Origin: Corynebacterium sp. 122RC1
GTDB taxonomy: Bacteria > Actinomycetota > Actinomycetes > Mycobacteriales > Mycobacteriaceae
Direction of reading: 5' to 3'
NCBI RefSeq assembly: GCF_024580955.1
Contig: NZ_JANIKD010000001.1
Location: 62,001-126,000, forward strand
DNA: 64,000 nucleotides
Positions within the stretch are counted from its first letter, which is position 1. Each line of letters begins with the position of its first letter. This document shows, piece after piece, positions 38,035 through 47,088 of this stretch. The notes below the pieces were generated by a model that ran no database searches, was not told the DNA's origin, and was given only the letters and a program-made list of their open reading frames with translations. Made by a program: the position numbers and the translations under genes.

Positions 38035-38076
38035 AAAGCCGCGGCACCTGATGAGAAAAACGGTGCCGCGGCTTTT
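38035..38076 (+). terminator. Strong terminator between DUF2631 and rlmN
   Basis: A 14-bp perfect stem, AAAGCCGCGGCACC paired with GGTGCCGCGGCTTT (38035-38048 with 38062-38075), and TTTT on the plus strand. It lies in the convergent gap, and in the other direction three T follow, so it may also stop rlmN transcription. Confidence 0.88.
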
Positions 38077-38124
38077 GCATTTCCTAGTGTGAAGTCCACC
38101 CCTTAACACCTCAGCACCGCGAGG

Positions 38125-39222
38125 TTACTGCTCCTCAGCGGCGAGCTGACCGCAAGCCGCTGCGATCTCCTGGCCCTTGGTATCGCGAACCGTGCAGGGA
38201 ACGCCCTGGGCGATGACCCGGCGAACAAACTCGTCCTGCTGGGGCTTTGGCGATGCATCCCACTTGGAACCCGGGGTTGGGTTGAGCGGAATGAGGTTCA
38301 CGTGGACGCGTGAGCCAAGTGCCTTGTGCAGCTTCTTGCCCAACATGTCCGCGCGCCAGCCATGGTCATTCACATCCCTGATGAGGGCGTACTCGATGCT
38401 CACTCGGCGCCCGGAGCGGTCGGCGTAGTACGCGGCGGCATCGAGCACCTCGGCCACGGACCAGCGATTGTTGACGGGCACCAGCGTGTCACGCAACTCA
38501 TCATCTGGGGTATGCAGGGAAACCGCGAGGGTCACTGAGAGGTCTTCGTCGGCAAGCTTCCTGATCGCCGGCGCCAAACCCACCGTGGACACGGTGACGT
38601 TGCGCTGCGAGATACCAAAACCCTCCGGGATCGGCTGGGTGATCTGCCGGACGGCGCTGACCACGCGCTTGTAGTTGGCCAGCGGCTCCCCCATGCCCAT
38701 GAACACGATGTTGGAAAGCCTGCCACCTTCCGCGGCCATGGTTGCGGAAGCCTCGCGCACCTGATCCACAATTTCCGCGGTGGAGAGGTTGCGGTCCAAT
38801 CCGCCCTGGCCGGTGGCGCAGAATGGGCAGGCCATGCCGCAGCCCGCCTGGGAGGAAATACACAGCGTTGCGCGGTTGGGGTAACGCATGAGGACGGATT
38901 CCAGCAGGGTGCCGTCGTGCAGGCGCCACAGCGTTTTTTGTGTTTCGCCTTCATCCGTTTCCACCGTGCGCACCGGGGTCATCAGGGTTGGAAACAGCGC
39001 CTCCTTCACACTTTCGCGAGCGTCAGCCGGGAGGTCCGTCATGGTGCTTGGATCGGCTTCCAAACGGCCGTAGTAGTGGCGGGCAACTTGGTTCGCTCGG
39101 AATTTCGGAAGCCCCAGTTCAGCGAGGGCTTCGATGCGCGCGTTTTGGTCGAGGTCCGCGAAGTGGGTGGGCGGCATCGCCTTGCGCGGGGAGGAAAAGT
39201 TCAGGGTGACGGGAGTAGCCAT
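38125..39222 (-). CDS. rlmN: Dual-specificity RNA methyltransferase RlmN
   Basis: Radical-SAM enzyme that methylates C2 of adenosine 2503 in 23S rRNA and A37 of some tRNAs. Seen: the radical-SAM cluster motif CGMACPFC (Cys128, 132, 135), [27 protein letters not shown], and the conserved Cys357 near the end (AAACGQL) that takes part in catalysis. The 365 residues are normal. Divergent from the LapA-like gene, with 41 bp between start codons. Confidence 0.95.
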   Translation of the reverse strand: MATPVTLNFSSPRKAMPPTHFADLDQNARIEALAELGLPKFRANQVARHYYGRLEADPSTMTDLPADARESVKEALFPTLMTPVRTVETDEGETQKTLWRLHDGTLLESVLMRYPNRATLCISSQAGCGMACPFCATGQGGLDRNLSTAEIVDQVREASATMAAEGGRLSNIVFMGMGEPLANYKRVVSAVRQITQPIPEGFGISQRNVTVSTVGLAPAIRKLADEDLSVTLAVSLHTPDDELRDTLVPVNNRWSVAEVLDAAAYYADRSGRRVSIEYALIRDVNDHGWRADMLGKKLHKALGSRVHVNLIPLNPTPGSKWDASPKPQQDEFVRRVIAQGVPCTVRDTKGQEIAAACGQLAAEEQ

Positions 39223-39263
39223 AATATCTGTATCTTTTCACGTTTTGGCCAAAATAGGCCACA

Positions 39264-39638
39264 ATGGTTGCTATGACAAACAATCAGAACGCTGATTTTG
39301 CAGACCAGACCCACCCAGACTTCCAGGCCTCAACCGTTCCGGCAGTCCAGGAGCCTGCCGTTCCCGCTGCTTCAACCGAGCCGAAAGTGAAGTCCAGTTT
39401 TGCCGGCGGCACGTGGGTTGCCCTGATTGTGGGCGCACTGCTGCTCATCGCTTTGCTGGTGTTCATTTTGCAGAACCAGCAGCAGGTGGAACTCACCATG
39501 TTTGCCTGGGCCTTTACAGTTCCAGCCGGTGTGGGTTTCTTGCTCGCCGCGATTTTGGGCGCGCTCATCATGGCGATGGTGGGCATTGTGCGCATGTACC
39601 AGTTGCGCCGCCAGATTAAGAAGGCGAACAAGCGCTAG
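39264..39638 (+). CDS. LapA-domain (DUF1049) membrane protein
   Basis: Small membrane protein of 124 residues. A polar, Pro/Ala-rich head (residues 1-45) is followed by two hydrophobic segments (near 50-68 and 80-102) joined by LQNQQQVELTMFAW, the LapA-domain signature, and ends in a basic tail (MYQLRRQIKKANKR). In other bacteria LapA-type proteins work in envelope and lipopolysaccharide balance; here the role is unknown. ATG 39264 or ATG 39273 could be the start. The stop lies in the first unit of a 14-bp triple repeat shared with the cdsA 3' end. Confidence 0.78.
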   Translation: MVAMTNNQNADFADQTHPDFQASTVPAVQEPAVPAASTEPKVKSSFAGGTWVALIVGALLLIALLVFILQNQQQVELTMFAWAFTVPAGVGFLLAAILGALIMAMVGIVRMYQLRRQIKKANKR

Positions 39639-39674
39639 AGGTTCATCGCTAGAGGTTCATCGCTAGAGGTTCAT
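39633..39674. repeat. 14-bp x3 repeat at the lapA/cdsA junction
   Basis: Three perfect copies of CGCTAGAGGTTCAT (39633-39646, 39647-39660, 39661-39674). The first carries the stop of the LapA-like gene (plus strand TAG); the third carries the last codons and the stop of cdsA (minus strand TAG, after ATG AAC CTC). The middle copy is spacer. Since CTAG is its own complement, each copy has a stop on both strands. Confidence 0.95.
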
Positions 39675-40538
39675 CACTGAGCTGAGCAGCAGCCAGGTCA
39701 CCATCGCGGCGGGCAGCATGCCGTCGAGGCGGTCCATGAGGCCGCCGTGGCCTGGCAAGATGCTGGACATATCCTTGATGCCAAGCTCACGCTTGAATTG
39801 GGATTCCACGAGGTCGCCCAATGTTGCGCACACCACGAGGCACAGCCCGAGCAGCGCGCCGATCCACCAGTGGATTCCCAGCAGGAAAGTCACGGCGATC
39901 GAGCCGGTAAGCATGCCAAAAAAGACGCTGCCGGCGAAGCCTTCCCAGCTCTTTTTGGGGCTCACAGCGGGCGCCATAGGGCGCTTGCCAAACATCACCC
40001 CTGTGATATAGCCACCCGTATCTGAGGCGATCACGCACAGCATGAAGGTGATGATAAACATTGCCGGCGAGGCAGATTCCGTTTCCAGCCGGGAGAGCAT
40101 GGCGGCAAAGCTGCCGAACAGGGGGATCCAAGTGAGCACGAAGATGCTCACCGCGGTGTCTCGCAGGTAGTTCTTCGGCGGAGTGTTCCGCCCGTGGTGG
40201 AACAGCCTGCCGAACATGGTCACGAGCACCGCAACCACATACGCCGAAACCAGGCCTTTGGTCTGGAAGGGCCAGCTCATCCACAGCATTGCTTGGCCTG
40301 CGATGATGAGCAGCCAGCGCTGCACCAGGTAACCCTTTTCATTGAGCCTGGCGTGTACTTCCCAGGTGGCTACCGCGATTGCGCAGGCGACGATCAGGTA
40401 CCAGCCGATGGGAAGGGTGAACACGGCGAGCAACACCAGTGCGCCGAGAATCAGACCTGTGGTGATTGCAGCTTTGAGGTCACGGCCAGCACTATTGCGT
40501 GGTTTCGGTAAGTGGTGGCTCTTTTGGTGCTGCTCCAT
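39663..40538 (-). CDS. cdsA: Phosphatidate cytidylyltransferase
   Basis: Makes CDP-diacylglycerol, the branch point to phosphatidylglycerol, cardiolipin and phosphatidylinositol. The 291-residue product has about seven to eight membrane helices and the CDS signature near the C-terminus (ESQFKRELGIKDMSS, then LPGHGGLMDRLDGML) with the conserved KR, D and GHGGxxDRxD residues; an earlier SDTGGYITGVMFGKR is also typical. Follows frr after 91 bp. The last three residues and stop fall in the 14-bp triple repeat. Confidence 0.93.
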   Translation of the reverse strand: MEQHQKSHHLPKPRNSAGRDLKAAITTGLILGALVLLAVFTLPIGWYLIVACAIAVATWEVHARLNEKGYLVQRWLLIIAGQAMLWMSWPFQTKGLVSAYVVAVLVTMFGRLFHHGRNTPPKNYLRDTAVSIFVLTWIPLFGSFAAMLSRLETESASPAMFIITFMLCVIASDTGGYITGVMFGKRPMAPAVSPKKSWEGFAGSVFFGMLTGSIAVTFLLGIHWWIGALLGLCLVVCATLGDLVESQFKRELGIKDMSSILPGHGGLMDRLDGMLPAAMVTWLLLSSVMNL

Positions 40539-40568
40539 GTGAGGGGCTCCTTGTGGACAACGTAATTG

Positions 40569-40601
40569 CAGGGCACCTGCTTCCAGCTCGCGGGTGCCCT
40601 G
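40569..40601 (-). terminator. GC-rich hairpin between frr and cdsA
   Basis: CAGGGCACC (40569-40577) pairs with GGTGCCCTG (40593-40601), a perfect 9-bp stem, about 30 bp after the frr stop. There is no T run on either strand, so it may be a weak terminator, an attenuator or an mRNA-stabilising element. Confidence 0.4.
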
Positions 40602-40629
40602 ATACAGCGATGTGTGAGGAAGGTGTGGG

Positions 40630-41187
40630 TTACACCTCCATCAATTCGCCTTCCTTCTTGGAGACGACCTCATCGACCATCGCAACGTACTTCGCGGTGA
40701 CCTTGTCCAGTTCCTTTTCGGCTGCCTGCACCTCGTCCTCACCGGCGTCGCCGTCCTTTTGGATCTTCTTCAGGCCTTCCATGCCCTTGCGGCGCACGTT
40801 GCGGATGGCGATCTTGCCTTCCTCGCCCTTCGCCTTGGCAACCTTCACCAGTTCCTTGCGGCGCTCTTCGGTGAGCTGCGGGATGGTGACGCGCAGCACC
40901 TGGCCATCGTTGGTGGGGTTCACGCCGAGGTCGGAATTGCGAATGGCGTTTTCAATTTCGCCCATCATGGATTGCTCGTAGGGCTTGATGAGCAACATGC
41001 GCGCCTCTGGCACGGAGATGGTTGCCATCTGGGTGATGGGAGTTGGCACACCGTAGTAGTCAGCGATCACGCCGTTGAACATGGCGGGGTTGGCTCGTCC
41101 GGTACGAATGTTCACCAGTTCCTCGCGGGTGCGTTCCACGGAGGTGTTCATGTGGTCTTCGGACTCGAGCAGGATCTCGTCAATCAC
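40630..41187 (-). CDS. frr: Ribosome recycling factor
   Basis: With EF-G it splits post-termination ribosomes. The 185-residue product has the three-helix-bundle text: [57 protein letters not shown] and [14 protein letters not shown] [16 protein letters not shown]. Length is normal. It follows pyrH by 58 bp, the usual pyrH-frr-cdsA order. Confidence 0.97.
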   Translation of the reverse strand: MIDEILLESEDHMNTSVERTREELVNIRTGRANPAMFNGVIADYYGVPTPITQMATISVPEARMLLIKPYEQSMMGEIENAIRNSDLGVNPTNDGQVLRVTIPQLTEERRKELVKVAKAKGEEGKIAIRNVRRKGMEGLKKIQKDGDAGEDEVQAAEKELDKVTAKYVAMVDEVVSKKEGELMEV

Positions 41188-41245
41188 AGCAGGCTACTTT
41201 CTGATCTCAGTGTTTTCAGGGTGATTTTGGGGTGGTATTAGGGTA

Positions 41246-41959
41246 TCAGGATTGCACAAGGGTTCCGATACGCTCACCGGCAACCGCGCGGGCAATATTG
41301 CCTTCGGTGAGCAGATTGAACACCAGGATTGGCATGGAGTTGTCCATGCAGAGGCTGAACGCGGTGGCGTCGGCAACCTTGAGGCCGCGCTCGATAACCT
41401 CCCGCGGGGTGATCTCTGCAAACAGCTCGGCGTCTGGATTGGTGCGTGGATCATCGGAGTACACACCGTCCACGGCCTTCGCCATGAGCAGCACCTCGCA
41501 ATCAATTTCTAACGCGCGCTGCGCTGCGGTGGTGTCGGTGGAGAAGTACGGCATGCCCATACCGGCACCAAAGATAACGACGCGGCCCTTTTCCAGGTGA
41601 CGCTTTGCCCGAAGCGGCAGATATGGTTCCGCAACCTGCGCCATGTTGATCGCGGTTTGCACGCGGGAATCAATGCCTTCCTGCTCCAGGAAGTCTTGGA
41701 GTGCCAGGCAGTTCATCACTGTGCCGAGCATGCCCATGTAGTCCGAACGATTGCGATCCAGGCCACGTTGTTGAAGCTGGGCGCCGCGGAAGAAGTTGCC
41801 GCCACCGATCACCACTGCGATCTCCGCTCCTGTGCGCGCCACGGAGGCAATTTGGCGAGCCACGTTTTGCACCACGTCTGGGTCAATGCCAACGGATCCA
41901 CCGCCGAACATTTCACCTCCGAGCTTGAGCATCACTCGTTTGTATGCGGTGCGTGCCAT
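41246..41959 (-). CDS. pyrH: UMP kinase
   Basis: Phosphorylates UMP to UDP; a hexameric amino-acid-kinase-fold enzyme, normally activated by GTP and inhibited by UTP. Seen: [77 protein letters not shown]. The frame is open upstream to 42154, but ATG 41959 (MARTAYKR) with GGAAGGA eight bases before it is clearly right and gives 237 residues. Confidence 0.97.
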   Translation of the reverse strand: MARTAYKRVMLKLGGEMFGGGSVGIDPDVVQNVARQIASVARTGAEIAVVIGGGNFFRGAQLQQRGLDRNRSDYMGMLGTVMNCLALQDFLEQEGIDSRVQTAINMAQVAEPYLPLRAKRHLEKGRVVIFGAGMGMPYFSTDTTAAQRALEIDCEVLLMAKAVDGVYSDDPRTNPDAELFAEITPREVIERGLKVADATAFSLCMDNSMPILVFNLLTEGNIARAVAGERIGTLVQS

Positions 41960-42156
41960 TATGGTGTTCCTTCCTCGGTATGAAGACCGTACATATCCGG
42001 TGTGCCGCGGTAACTCGCTGATAATTCTGTACTCATCAAGTGCCTGTGCCGGTTCCGCCTGTACCGCTTTTGTGGCGCGGCACAATCCCTGCCATTCTAC
42101 CGCACCGCGCTCACACACTTTGCATGTGCCCCGCCGGGTCCGGCTAGAAGGCATAC

Positions 42157-42194
42157 AAAAAGGCGCCCAGGGTGTACATTCCCTTGGGCGCCTT
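42157..42194 (-). terminator. Terminator after tsf
   Basis: AAGGCGCCCAGGG (42160-42172) pairs with CCCTTGGGCGCCTT (42181-42194), and the minus strand continues with five T. It should end rpsB-tsf transcripts before pyrH. Confidence 0.88.
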
Positions 42195-42211
42195 GTGAGC
42201 CAAGCACGGTA

Positions 42212-43039
42212 TTAGTGCTGGCCAACCTCGAAGCGGGAGAAGCCGGTGATGGTGATGCCGGCCTCGTCAGCGAGCTGCTTGACGGTCTTCTTGGAGTCTG
42301 CAACGGATGCCTGCTCGAGGAGCACAACGTCCTTGTAGAAGCCCTGGAGACGGCCTTCCACGATCTTGGGGATAGCCTGCTCTGGCTTGCCCTCTTCGCG
42401 GGTGATCTGCTCTGCGATCTCGCGCTCCTTGGCAACGATCTCTGCAGGAACGTCCTCGCGGGTCAGGTATGCAGCCTTGAGTGCGGCAACCTGCATAGCG
42501 GCAGCGTGTGCTGCAGCCTCAGCGGCTTCACCGGTGCCGGTGTATGCAACGAGCACGCCCACTGCTGGTGGCAGGTCGGCGGAGCGCTGGTGCAGGTACA
42601 CGGAGAGGTTCTCACCCTCCAGGGTCACTGCGCGGCGCAGCTCGAGCTTCTCACCGATCTTGGCGGAGAGCTCCTGGATTGCCTCAGCGGCTGGCTTGCC
42701 GTCAACGTCAGCAGCGGCGAGCTCCTCAGCGGAGTTGGCCTTCACAGCAGCGGCTGCGTCGGCAACCTTCTGTGCGAAGTCCTTGAACTCTGCATTCTTT
42801 GCCACGAAGTCGGTCTCGGAGTTGATCTCCACCATGGTGTTGCCGGAAACGGCAATCAGACCCTCGGTTGCGTTGCGCTCTGCGCGCTTGCCCACGTCCT
42901 TGGCACCCTTGATGCGCAGTACCTCAACGGCCTTGTCAAAGTCGCCGCCGGTCTCCTCGAGAGCCTTCTTGCAGTCGAGCATGCCGGAGCCGGTGACTTC
43001 GCGCAGCTTCTTGACGTCTGCAGCGGTGTAGTTCGCCAT
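42212..43039 (-). CDS. tsf: Elongation factor Ts
   Basis: Guanine-nucleotide exchange factor for EF-Tu. The 275-residue product starts [24 protein letters not shown] text, has [20 protein letters not shown], the [10 protein letters not shown] core contact segment, and [19 protein letters not shown]. Length is normal for the bacterial form. Transcribed after rpsB with a 52-bp gap, followed by a strong terminator. Confidence 0.97.
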   Translation of the reverse strand: MANYTAADVKKLREVTGSGMLDCKKALEETGGDFDKAVEVLRIKGAKDVGKRAERNATEGLIAVSGNTMVEINSETDFVAKNAEFKDFAQKVADAAAAVKANSAEELAAADVDGKPAAEAIQELSAKIGEKLELRRAVTLEGENLSVYLHQRSADLPPAVGVLVAYTGTGEAAEAAAHAAAMQVAALKAAYLTREDVPAEIVAKEREIAEQITREEGKPEQAIPKIVEGRLQGFYKDVVLLEQASVADSKKTVKQLADEAGITITGFSRFEVGQH

Positions 43040-43091
43040 GTTGATCCTTAAAATCTAGTGTTGGTTCGTTGCGTGATGCTTCGAGAGCAGT

Positions 43092-43931
43092 TTAAGCCTG
43101 CTCTGCAGGTGCCTCAACCTTTGCGGCAACCTCAGCATTCTCAGCGGCTTCCTCTGCAGGAGCCTCAACCTTGGCTGCTACCTCAGCGGTCTCCTTGTTG
43201 GCGTCGCCAGCAGCTTCCTTCGCAGCGGCGAGTGCACGCTCTTCGCGGGCCTTCTTGCCCTCGATGACTGCGGAGGAGATCACGCGGGTGAGCACGTCGA
43301 TGGAGCGGATTGCGTCATCGTTGCCTGGAACTGGGAAGTTCACAACGTCTGGGTCGCAGTTGGTGTCCAGGATGGCAACCACTGGGATGTTCAGCTTGTG
43401 CGCCTCAGCAACAGCGATGTGCTCCTTGTTGGTGTCCACGATCCACAGAGCGGAAGGAACCTTGCTCATCTCGGAGATGCCGCCGAGAACGCGCTCGAGC
43501 TTGGTGCGCTCGCGGTTGAGCAGGAGGATTTCCTTCTTGGTGCGGCCTTCATAGCCGTTCTCTGCTTCCTCCATTGCCTGGAGTTCCTTCAGGCGGTGCA
43601 GACGCTTGGAAACGGTCTGGAAGTTGGTGAGCATGCCGCCGAGCCAACGGTGGTTCACGTAAGGCATGCCAACGCGCTGAGCTTCGGTTGCAACTGCTTC
43701 CTGAGCCTGCTTCTTGGTGCCAACGTAGAGGATGGAGCCGCCGTGAGCAACGGTCTCCTTAACGAACTCGTATGCCTCATCGATGTAGGTCAGGGTCTGC
43801 TGAAGATCGATGATGTAGATGCCGTTGCGGTCGGTCAAGATGAAACGACGCATCTTTGGGTTCCAACGGCGGGTCTGGTGGCCAAAGTGCACACCAGAGT
43901 CGAGAAGCTCGCGCATGGTAACAACTGCCAT
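43092..43931 (-). CDS. rpsB: 30S ribosomal protein S2
   Basis: S2 joins late in 30S assembly and helps recruit S1. Seen: [77 protein letters not shown]. The first ~230 residues are canonical. The C-terminal extension is Ala/Glu-rich and contains an internal duplication, [12 protein letters not shown](E/Q)A twice. rpsB-tsf is the usual operon. Confidence 0.97.
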   Translation of the reverse strand: MAVVTMRELLDSGVHFGHQTRRWNPKMRRFILTDRNGIYIIDLQQTLTYIDEAYEFVKETVAHGGSILYVGTKKQAQEAVATEAQRVGMPYVNHRWLGGMLTNFQTVSKRLHRLKELQAMEEAENGYEGRTKKEILLLNRERTKLERVLGGISEMSKVPSALWIVDTNKEHIAVAEAHKLNIPVVAILDTNCDPDVVNFPVPGNDDAIRSIDVLTRVISSAVIEGKKAREERALAAAKEAAGDANKETAEVAAKVEAPAEEAAENAEVAAKVEAPAEQA

Positions 43932-44296
43932 GAGGTGCTCCCTTTCTGTACTTGTAGTTTCGGTTGATGTTCATGCCCAGGTTTTCCCTGTGCCCTAGCT
44001 GCCGCATATCTTGGCAAAACACCCGCATGGTGCCACCTTTCAAGCAAGGTGACGCGGGACCATGTCTTGCACCAAGTGCCTTCAAAAACCCAAGCTAGAC
44101 CGAGGTTTTTGCAAAGGCGATGCGACCGCGCGAAGTCAGCACCTCACATGCACCGCGCATGCAACACGCGCATGGAGCCACTGCCAGCGAAAAATGCTAT
44201 CACAAAGCCGCCCCCAAAACCGAATCCAAAACTCGGTGCGAGCTGGCATGAAGCGGGCAGGGAACCGACGCCACCTTCTCCGCAGTCTAAGCAAGT
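43932..44296. other. 365-bp divergent region, rpsB leader
   Basis: No coding feature recognised. On the rpsB (minus) side two stems lie in the likely leader: CACCTT/AAGGTG (within 44031-44051) and an 8-bp CAAAAACC/GGTTTTTG (44083-44090 with 44104-44111). The second is AT-rich on both flanks and could act as a weak attenuator. S2 autoregulation through an mRNA leader is known elsewhere, but no known leader motif is recognised here. On the other side lies the promoter of the M23 peptidase. Confidence 0.4.
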
Positions 44297-44803
44297 ATGA
44301 ACACTGCTCTCCCCCGGCGCCCCGCACGCCTGCTCCTTGTGTTGCTATGCATCATCCTCACCCTCCTCATCTCAATTCCCGCCGCGCGGGCCTACGTTCA
44401 TCCAATCTCCACCAGCGAGCGGGTGCATGGGGTGTTGAGGGCGTACGACGCCCCCACGCCGAACTGGCTTCCGGGGCACAGGGGCGTGGACTTGCAGGCC
44501 GCGGTTGGGGCGCCGATTTTTGCCGCTCAGGAGGGCGTGGTCGCGTTCGCTGGTGTTGTGGCCGGCACGCCAGTTGTATCCATTGACCACCCTGATGGGC
44601 TTCGCACCACCTACCAACCGGTGCACTCACGTGTGGCCGCCGGAGAGGAAGTAACGCAAGGCCAGCTCATTGGCACATTGGGGCACTCCACCGATGGCTA
44701 CCCTGGGCTGCATTGGGGCGTGCGAGACGGCCCCGATTCCTACCGCAATCCATTGGGGTTGCTGAAACCCCCGATCATCCGCCTCAAACCACTGCACACA
44801 TAA
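44297..44803 (+). CDS. Secreted M23/LytM-type peptidase
   Basis: Zinc metallopeptidase-fold protein of 168 residues. A signal peptide (RR, hydrophobic core residues ~11-27, cleavage after AARA near residue 32) predicts export. Seen: HRGVDLQAAVGAPIFAAQEG (His61 and Asp65, first metal ligands), GLRTTYQPVHSRVAAGEEV with the HxH-like partner, and GLHWGVRDG with the last His. In the HxH motif the first position is Gln-Pro-Val-His (one His is missing), so activity should be checked. Likely role: cell-wall remodelling, next to rpsB as in mycobacteria. Confidence 0.85.
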   Translation: MNTALPRRPARLLLVLLCIILTLLISIPAARAYVHPISTSERVHGVLRAYDAPTPNWLPGHRGVDLQAAVGAPIFAAQEGVVAFAGVVAGTPVVSIDHPDGLRTTYQPVHSRVAAGEEVTQGQLIGTLGHSTDGYPGLHWGVRDGPDSYRNPLGLLKPPIIRLKPLHT

Positions 44804-44816
44804 CGCTGCCACAGAC

Positions 44817-45737
44817 CTACGCGCGCGGATGTGCCTGCTTGTATGCCTCCGTAAGTCCGGCGATGCTCACATGCGTGTATATCTGCGTGGTTTGCAACGA
44901 GGAGTGCCCGAGCAGTTCCTGAACCACACGCAGGTCCGCTCCCCCGTCGAGCATGTGGGTGGCCGCACTGTGGCGCAGCCCGTGCGGACCGAGCGTTTCG
45001 ACGCCGTGCAGGTCCCCTGCTTCCGCAACAATCTTGCGGACTTGCCGCGGTCCGATGCGGCCACCGCGCACCCCGCGGAACACAGGCTCCTCCGTTGCTG
45101 CGGCAACAGGGCTCGATCGGAGCAGGGCTTGAAGAGCGCGCGCAGCAGGTTCGCCGAAAGGAACAACCCGCTGTTTATTGCCCTTGCCACGCACCCGCAC
45201 GGTATTGCGCTTGAGGTCCAGGTCAGCAGCGTTAATGCCACAGAGCTCAGAAACACGGATGCCTGTTGCATACAAGAGTTCAAGAATTGCCCGATCCCGG
45301 ACAAAGGTTTCCTCAGTGCGTGAAGCTGGGGAATCGATCACCTCAGCCATCTGGCTTTGCGCCACCACCTTTGGCAGCGGCCTTCCCACCTTGGGTGCCG
45401 CCAGGCGCGCGGCCGGGTTTGCATTCAGGTAACCCTGCGCCACCAACCAGGCGCCGAACCCTTTTGCCGCAGCGATCCTGCGGGCCATCGTGGTGCGCGC
45501 CGCCCCGGCGCGCACTTGCTCGCCCAGCCATGCGCGAAGATTGCCCAGCTCGAATTCGCCGAGGGTGGGATAGTCCTGAGCGAAGAGCTGCAGATCCGAT
45601 GAGTAGGAGCGAATGGTGGCCTCGGAGCGGCCAAGCACGAGCCTTAGGTGCTCGGCGTAGTCTGCGATCAGTTCCTCCGTGCGCGCCAAAGGCGAGCCGC
45701 ACACTGTGCGGCCCGCCTTTGCGTCTAACTCACCCAT
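44817..45737 (-). CDS. xerC: Tyrosine recombinase XerC
   Basis: Site-specific recombinase that with XerD resolves chromosome dimers at dif. The 306-residue product has an N-terminal SAM-like DNA-binding domain (ADYAEHLRLVLGRSEATIRSY) and a catalytic domain with the conserved residues in GIRVSELCG (Arg), LGPHGLRHSAATHML (His-x-x-Arg) and LLGHSSLQTTQIYTHV (His and the nucleophilic Tyr). ATG 45737 is preceded by AGGGTG. 148 bp upstream, between dprA and xerC, hold a possible iron-regulator site. Confidence 0.92.
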   Translation of the reverse strand: MGELDAKAGRTVCGSPLARTEELIADYAEHLRLVLGRSEATIRSYSSDLQLFAQDYPTLGEFELGNLRAWLGEQVRAGAARTTMARRIAAAKGFGAWLVAQGYLNANPAARLAAPKVGRPLPKVVAQSQMAEVIDSPASRTEETFVRDRAILELLYATGIRVSELCGINAADLDLKRNTVRVRGKGNKQRVVPFGEPAARALQALLRSSPVAAATEEPVFRGVRGGRIGPRQVRKIVAEAGDLHGVETLGPHGLRHSAATHMLDGGADLRVVQELLGHSSLQTTQIYTHVSIAGLTEAYKQAHPRA

Positions 45738-45821
45738 AGTGCACACCCTAGTATGTGTGGAGTACCTGTGGTGAAGCGCGGCTCCAGCCCGAACCGCTGT
45801 GCTTACCGAAAGCCACTCTAC

Positions 45822-45840
45822 TAAGGCTTGCCTCACCTAC
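45822..45840 (-). promoter_or_regulatory. DtxR-box-like sequence upstream of xerC
   Basis: On the minus strand GTAGGTGAGGCAAGCCTTA matches the 19-bp DtxR consensus TTAGGTTAGGCTAACCTAA at 14 positions (counted by eye). It overlaps another dyad, CACCTA/TAGGTG (45834-45848). It is about 85 bp upstream of the xerC start. Real binding is unproven. Confidence 0.3.
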
Positions 45841-45885
45841 TTTAGGTGGCTGGGTGGCAATGGCGCAACGCCAGCGCGCAATCTG

Positions 45886-47088
45886 TCAGCTCCGGCTCCT
45901 GAGCCAATTACTTCGATCCCGCCGCACCAGGCCCTCCCGCTCGAGGTGAAGCAGGATTTTCACGCACAATCCCACCGGAAGCCCAGCTTCTTTTGCGATC
46001 ACATCCGTGGGCAATGGGGTGTAATCCACAGAGTCAAACACCCGTAATTCCCGGTAGTTGAGCTTTTGAGTAGCGGTAGGTGCGAGGTCCAGCTCCAATT
46101 GCGCGGCTTTAGGACCAGCACTTTCACCCTGTTGCCCCACTCCCATGTGCCCAATCAGCTCATTGACGTGCTCAGCGTTGCTCACTAGGTGCGCCTCCCC
46201 GGCCCGGATTCTTTCATGGACCCCCAGCGAGTTGGGGACGTCGATAGGCCCCGGCACCCCCATTGCCTGCCGCCCCAGCGCCGCCGCCCAGCTCAGTGTG
46301 TTCAGCGCCCCGGACCGATACGGCGCCTCGGTGACCACCACTCCTTGGCTCAGGGCCGCGACCAGGCGATTTCTTGCCAAGAAGCGGTGCCTGTGTGGCG
46401 TTGCTCCCGGAGGATACTCGGAGATCACCGCGCCTTGTTCCACCACCTTCTTAAACAACCCCGCGTTTGCAGCCGGATAGGCGGCGTCCACGCCTCGGGC
46501 GAGCAGCACCGCGGTGATACCTTGAGCGTCGAGCGCTGCTTGGTGTGCGTGGGTGTCCACCCCCAGCGCGCCGCCGGAAATGATCGCATATCCCTGCTGA
46601 GCCAAGCCAGTGGCGAGGGTTCGGGTGGCCCGAGCCCCGTAGCTGCTCACCGCGCGGGTCCCCACGATGGCTACGGCTTTTGCCGCGATCACATCCAGTT
46701 TCATCCCCCGCACCCACAAGCAGTGGGGCTCCACCGCCTCGGCCTCGTAACGGGAGATGTGCTGAAAGTCGTTGAGCTCGGCGTATGCGAATCCTTGGGC
46801 AAATTGAAACGTGGGCCACTCTGGGGATTCCACCGTGACGAGTCTTCCGCCGAGCTTCTCCATGAGCGCAAGGTCTTCCTTAGCGCGGTTTTCCTGGTAT
46901 CTACTACGGGTCAAGTGCAGGATCTCCCCGAGCCAGGGCTCGCGGTGCTGGATACCGTGGGCGATCTTTTCCACGTCCTCGCCCTGCTGCAGCAACGCCT
47001 GCAGGTGCCGGCTTGGCCCTTCAAACACCCGGGCAAGGTACGCCCAGGCCAACATCCGGGAATCCTTTGTTGAGGGAGTGTTAGGCAT
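45886..47088 (-). CDS. dprA: DNA-processing protein DprA
   Basis: Loads RecA on incoming single-stranded DNA during transformation in competent bacteria; widely kept in non-competent ones. Seen: the Rossmann-like core AVAIVGTRAVSSYGARATR, IISGGALGVDTHAHQAAL, LLARGVDAAYPAANAGLF, GAVISEYPPGATP, FLARNRLVAALSQGVVVTEA and SGALNTLSWAAALGR; a C-terminal winged-helix region follows (residues ~330-400). I chose ATG 47088; GTG 47094 is in frame two codons earlier. Both overlap the yifB stop, so the two are coupled. Confidence 0.92.
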   Translation of the reverse strand: MPNTPSTKDSRMLAWAYLARVFEGPSRHLQALLQQGEDVEKIAHGIQHREPWLGEILHLTRSRYQENRAKEDLALMEKLGGRLVTVESPEWPTFQFAQGFAYAELNDFQHISRYEAEAVEPHCLWVRGMKLDVIAAKAVAIVGTRAVSSYGARATRTLATGLAQQGYAIISGGALGVDTHAHQAALDAQGITAVLLARGVDAAYPAANAGLFKKVVEQGAVISEYPPGATPHRHRFLARNRLVAALSQGVVVTEAPYRSGALNTLSWAAALGRQAMGVPGPIDVPNSLGVHERIRAGEAHLVSNAEHVNELIGHMGVGQQGESAGPKAAQLELDLAPTATQKLNYRELRVFDSVDYTPLPTDVIAKEAGLPVGLCVKILLHLEREGLVRRDRSNWLRSRS

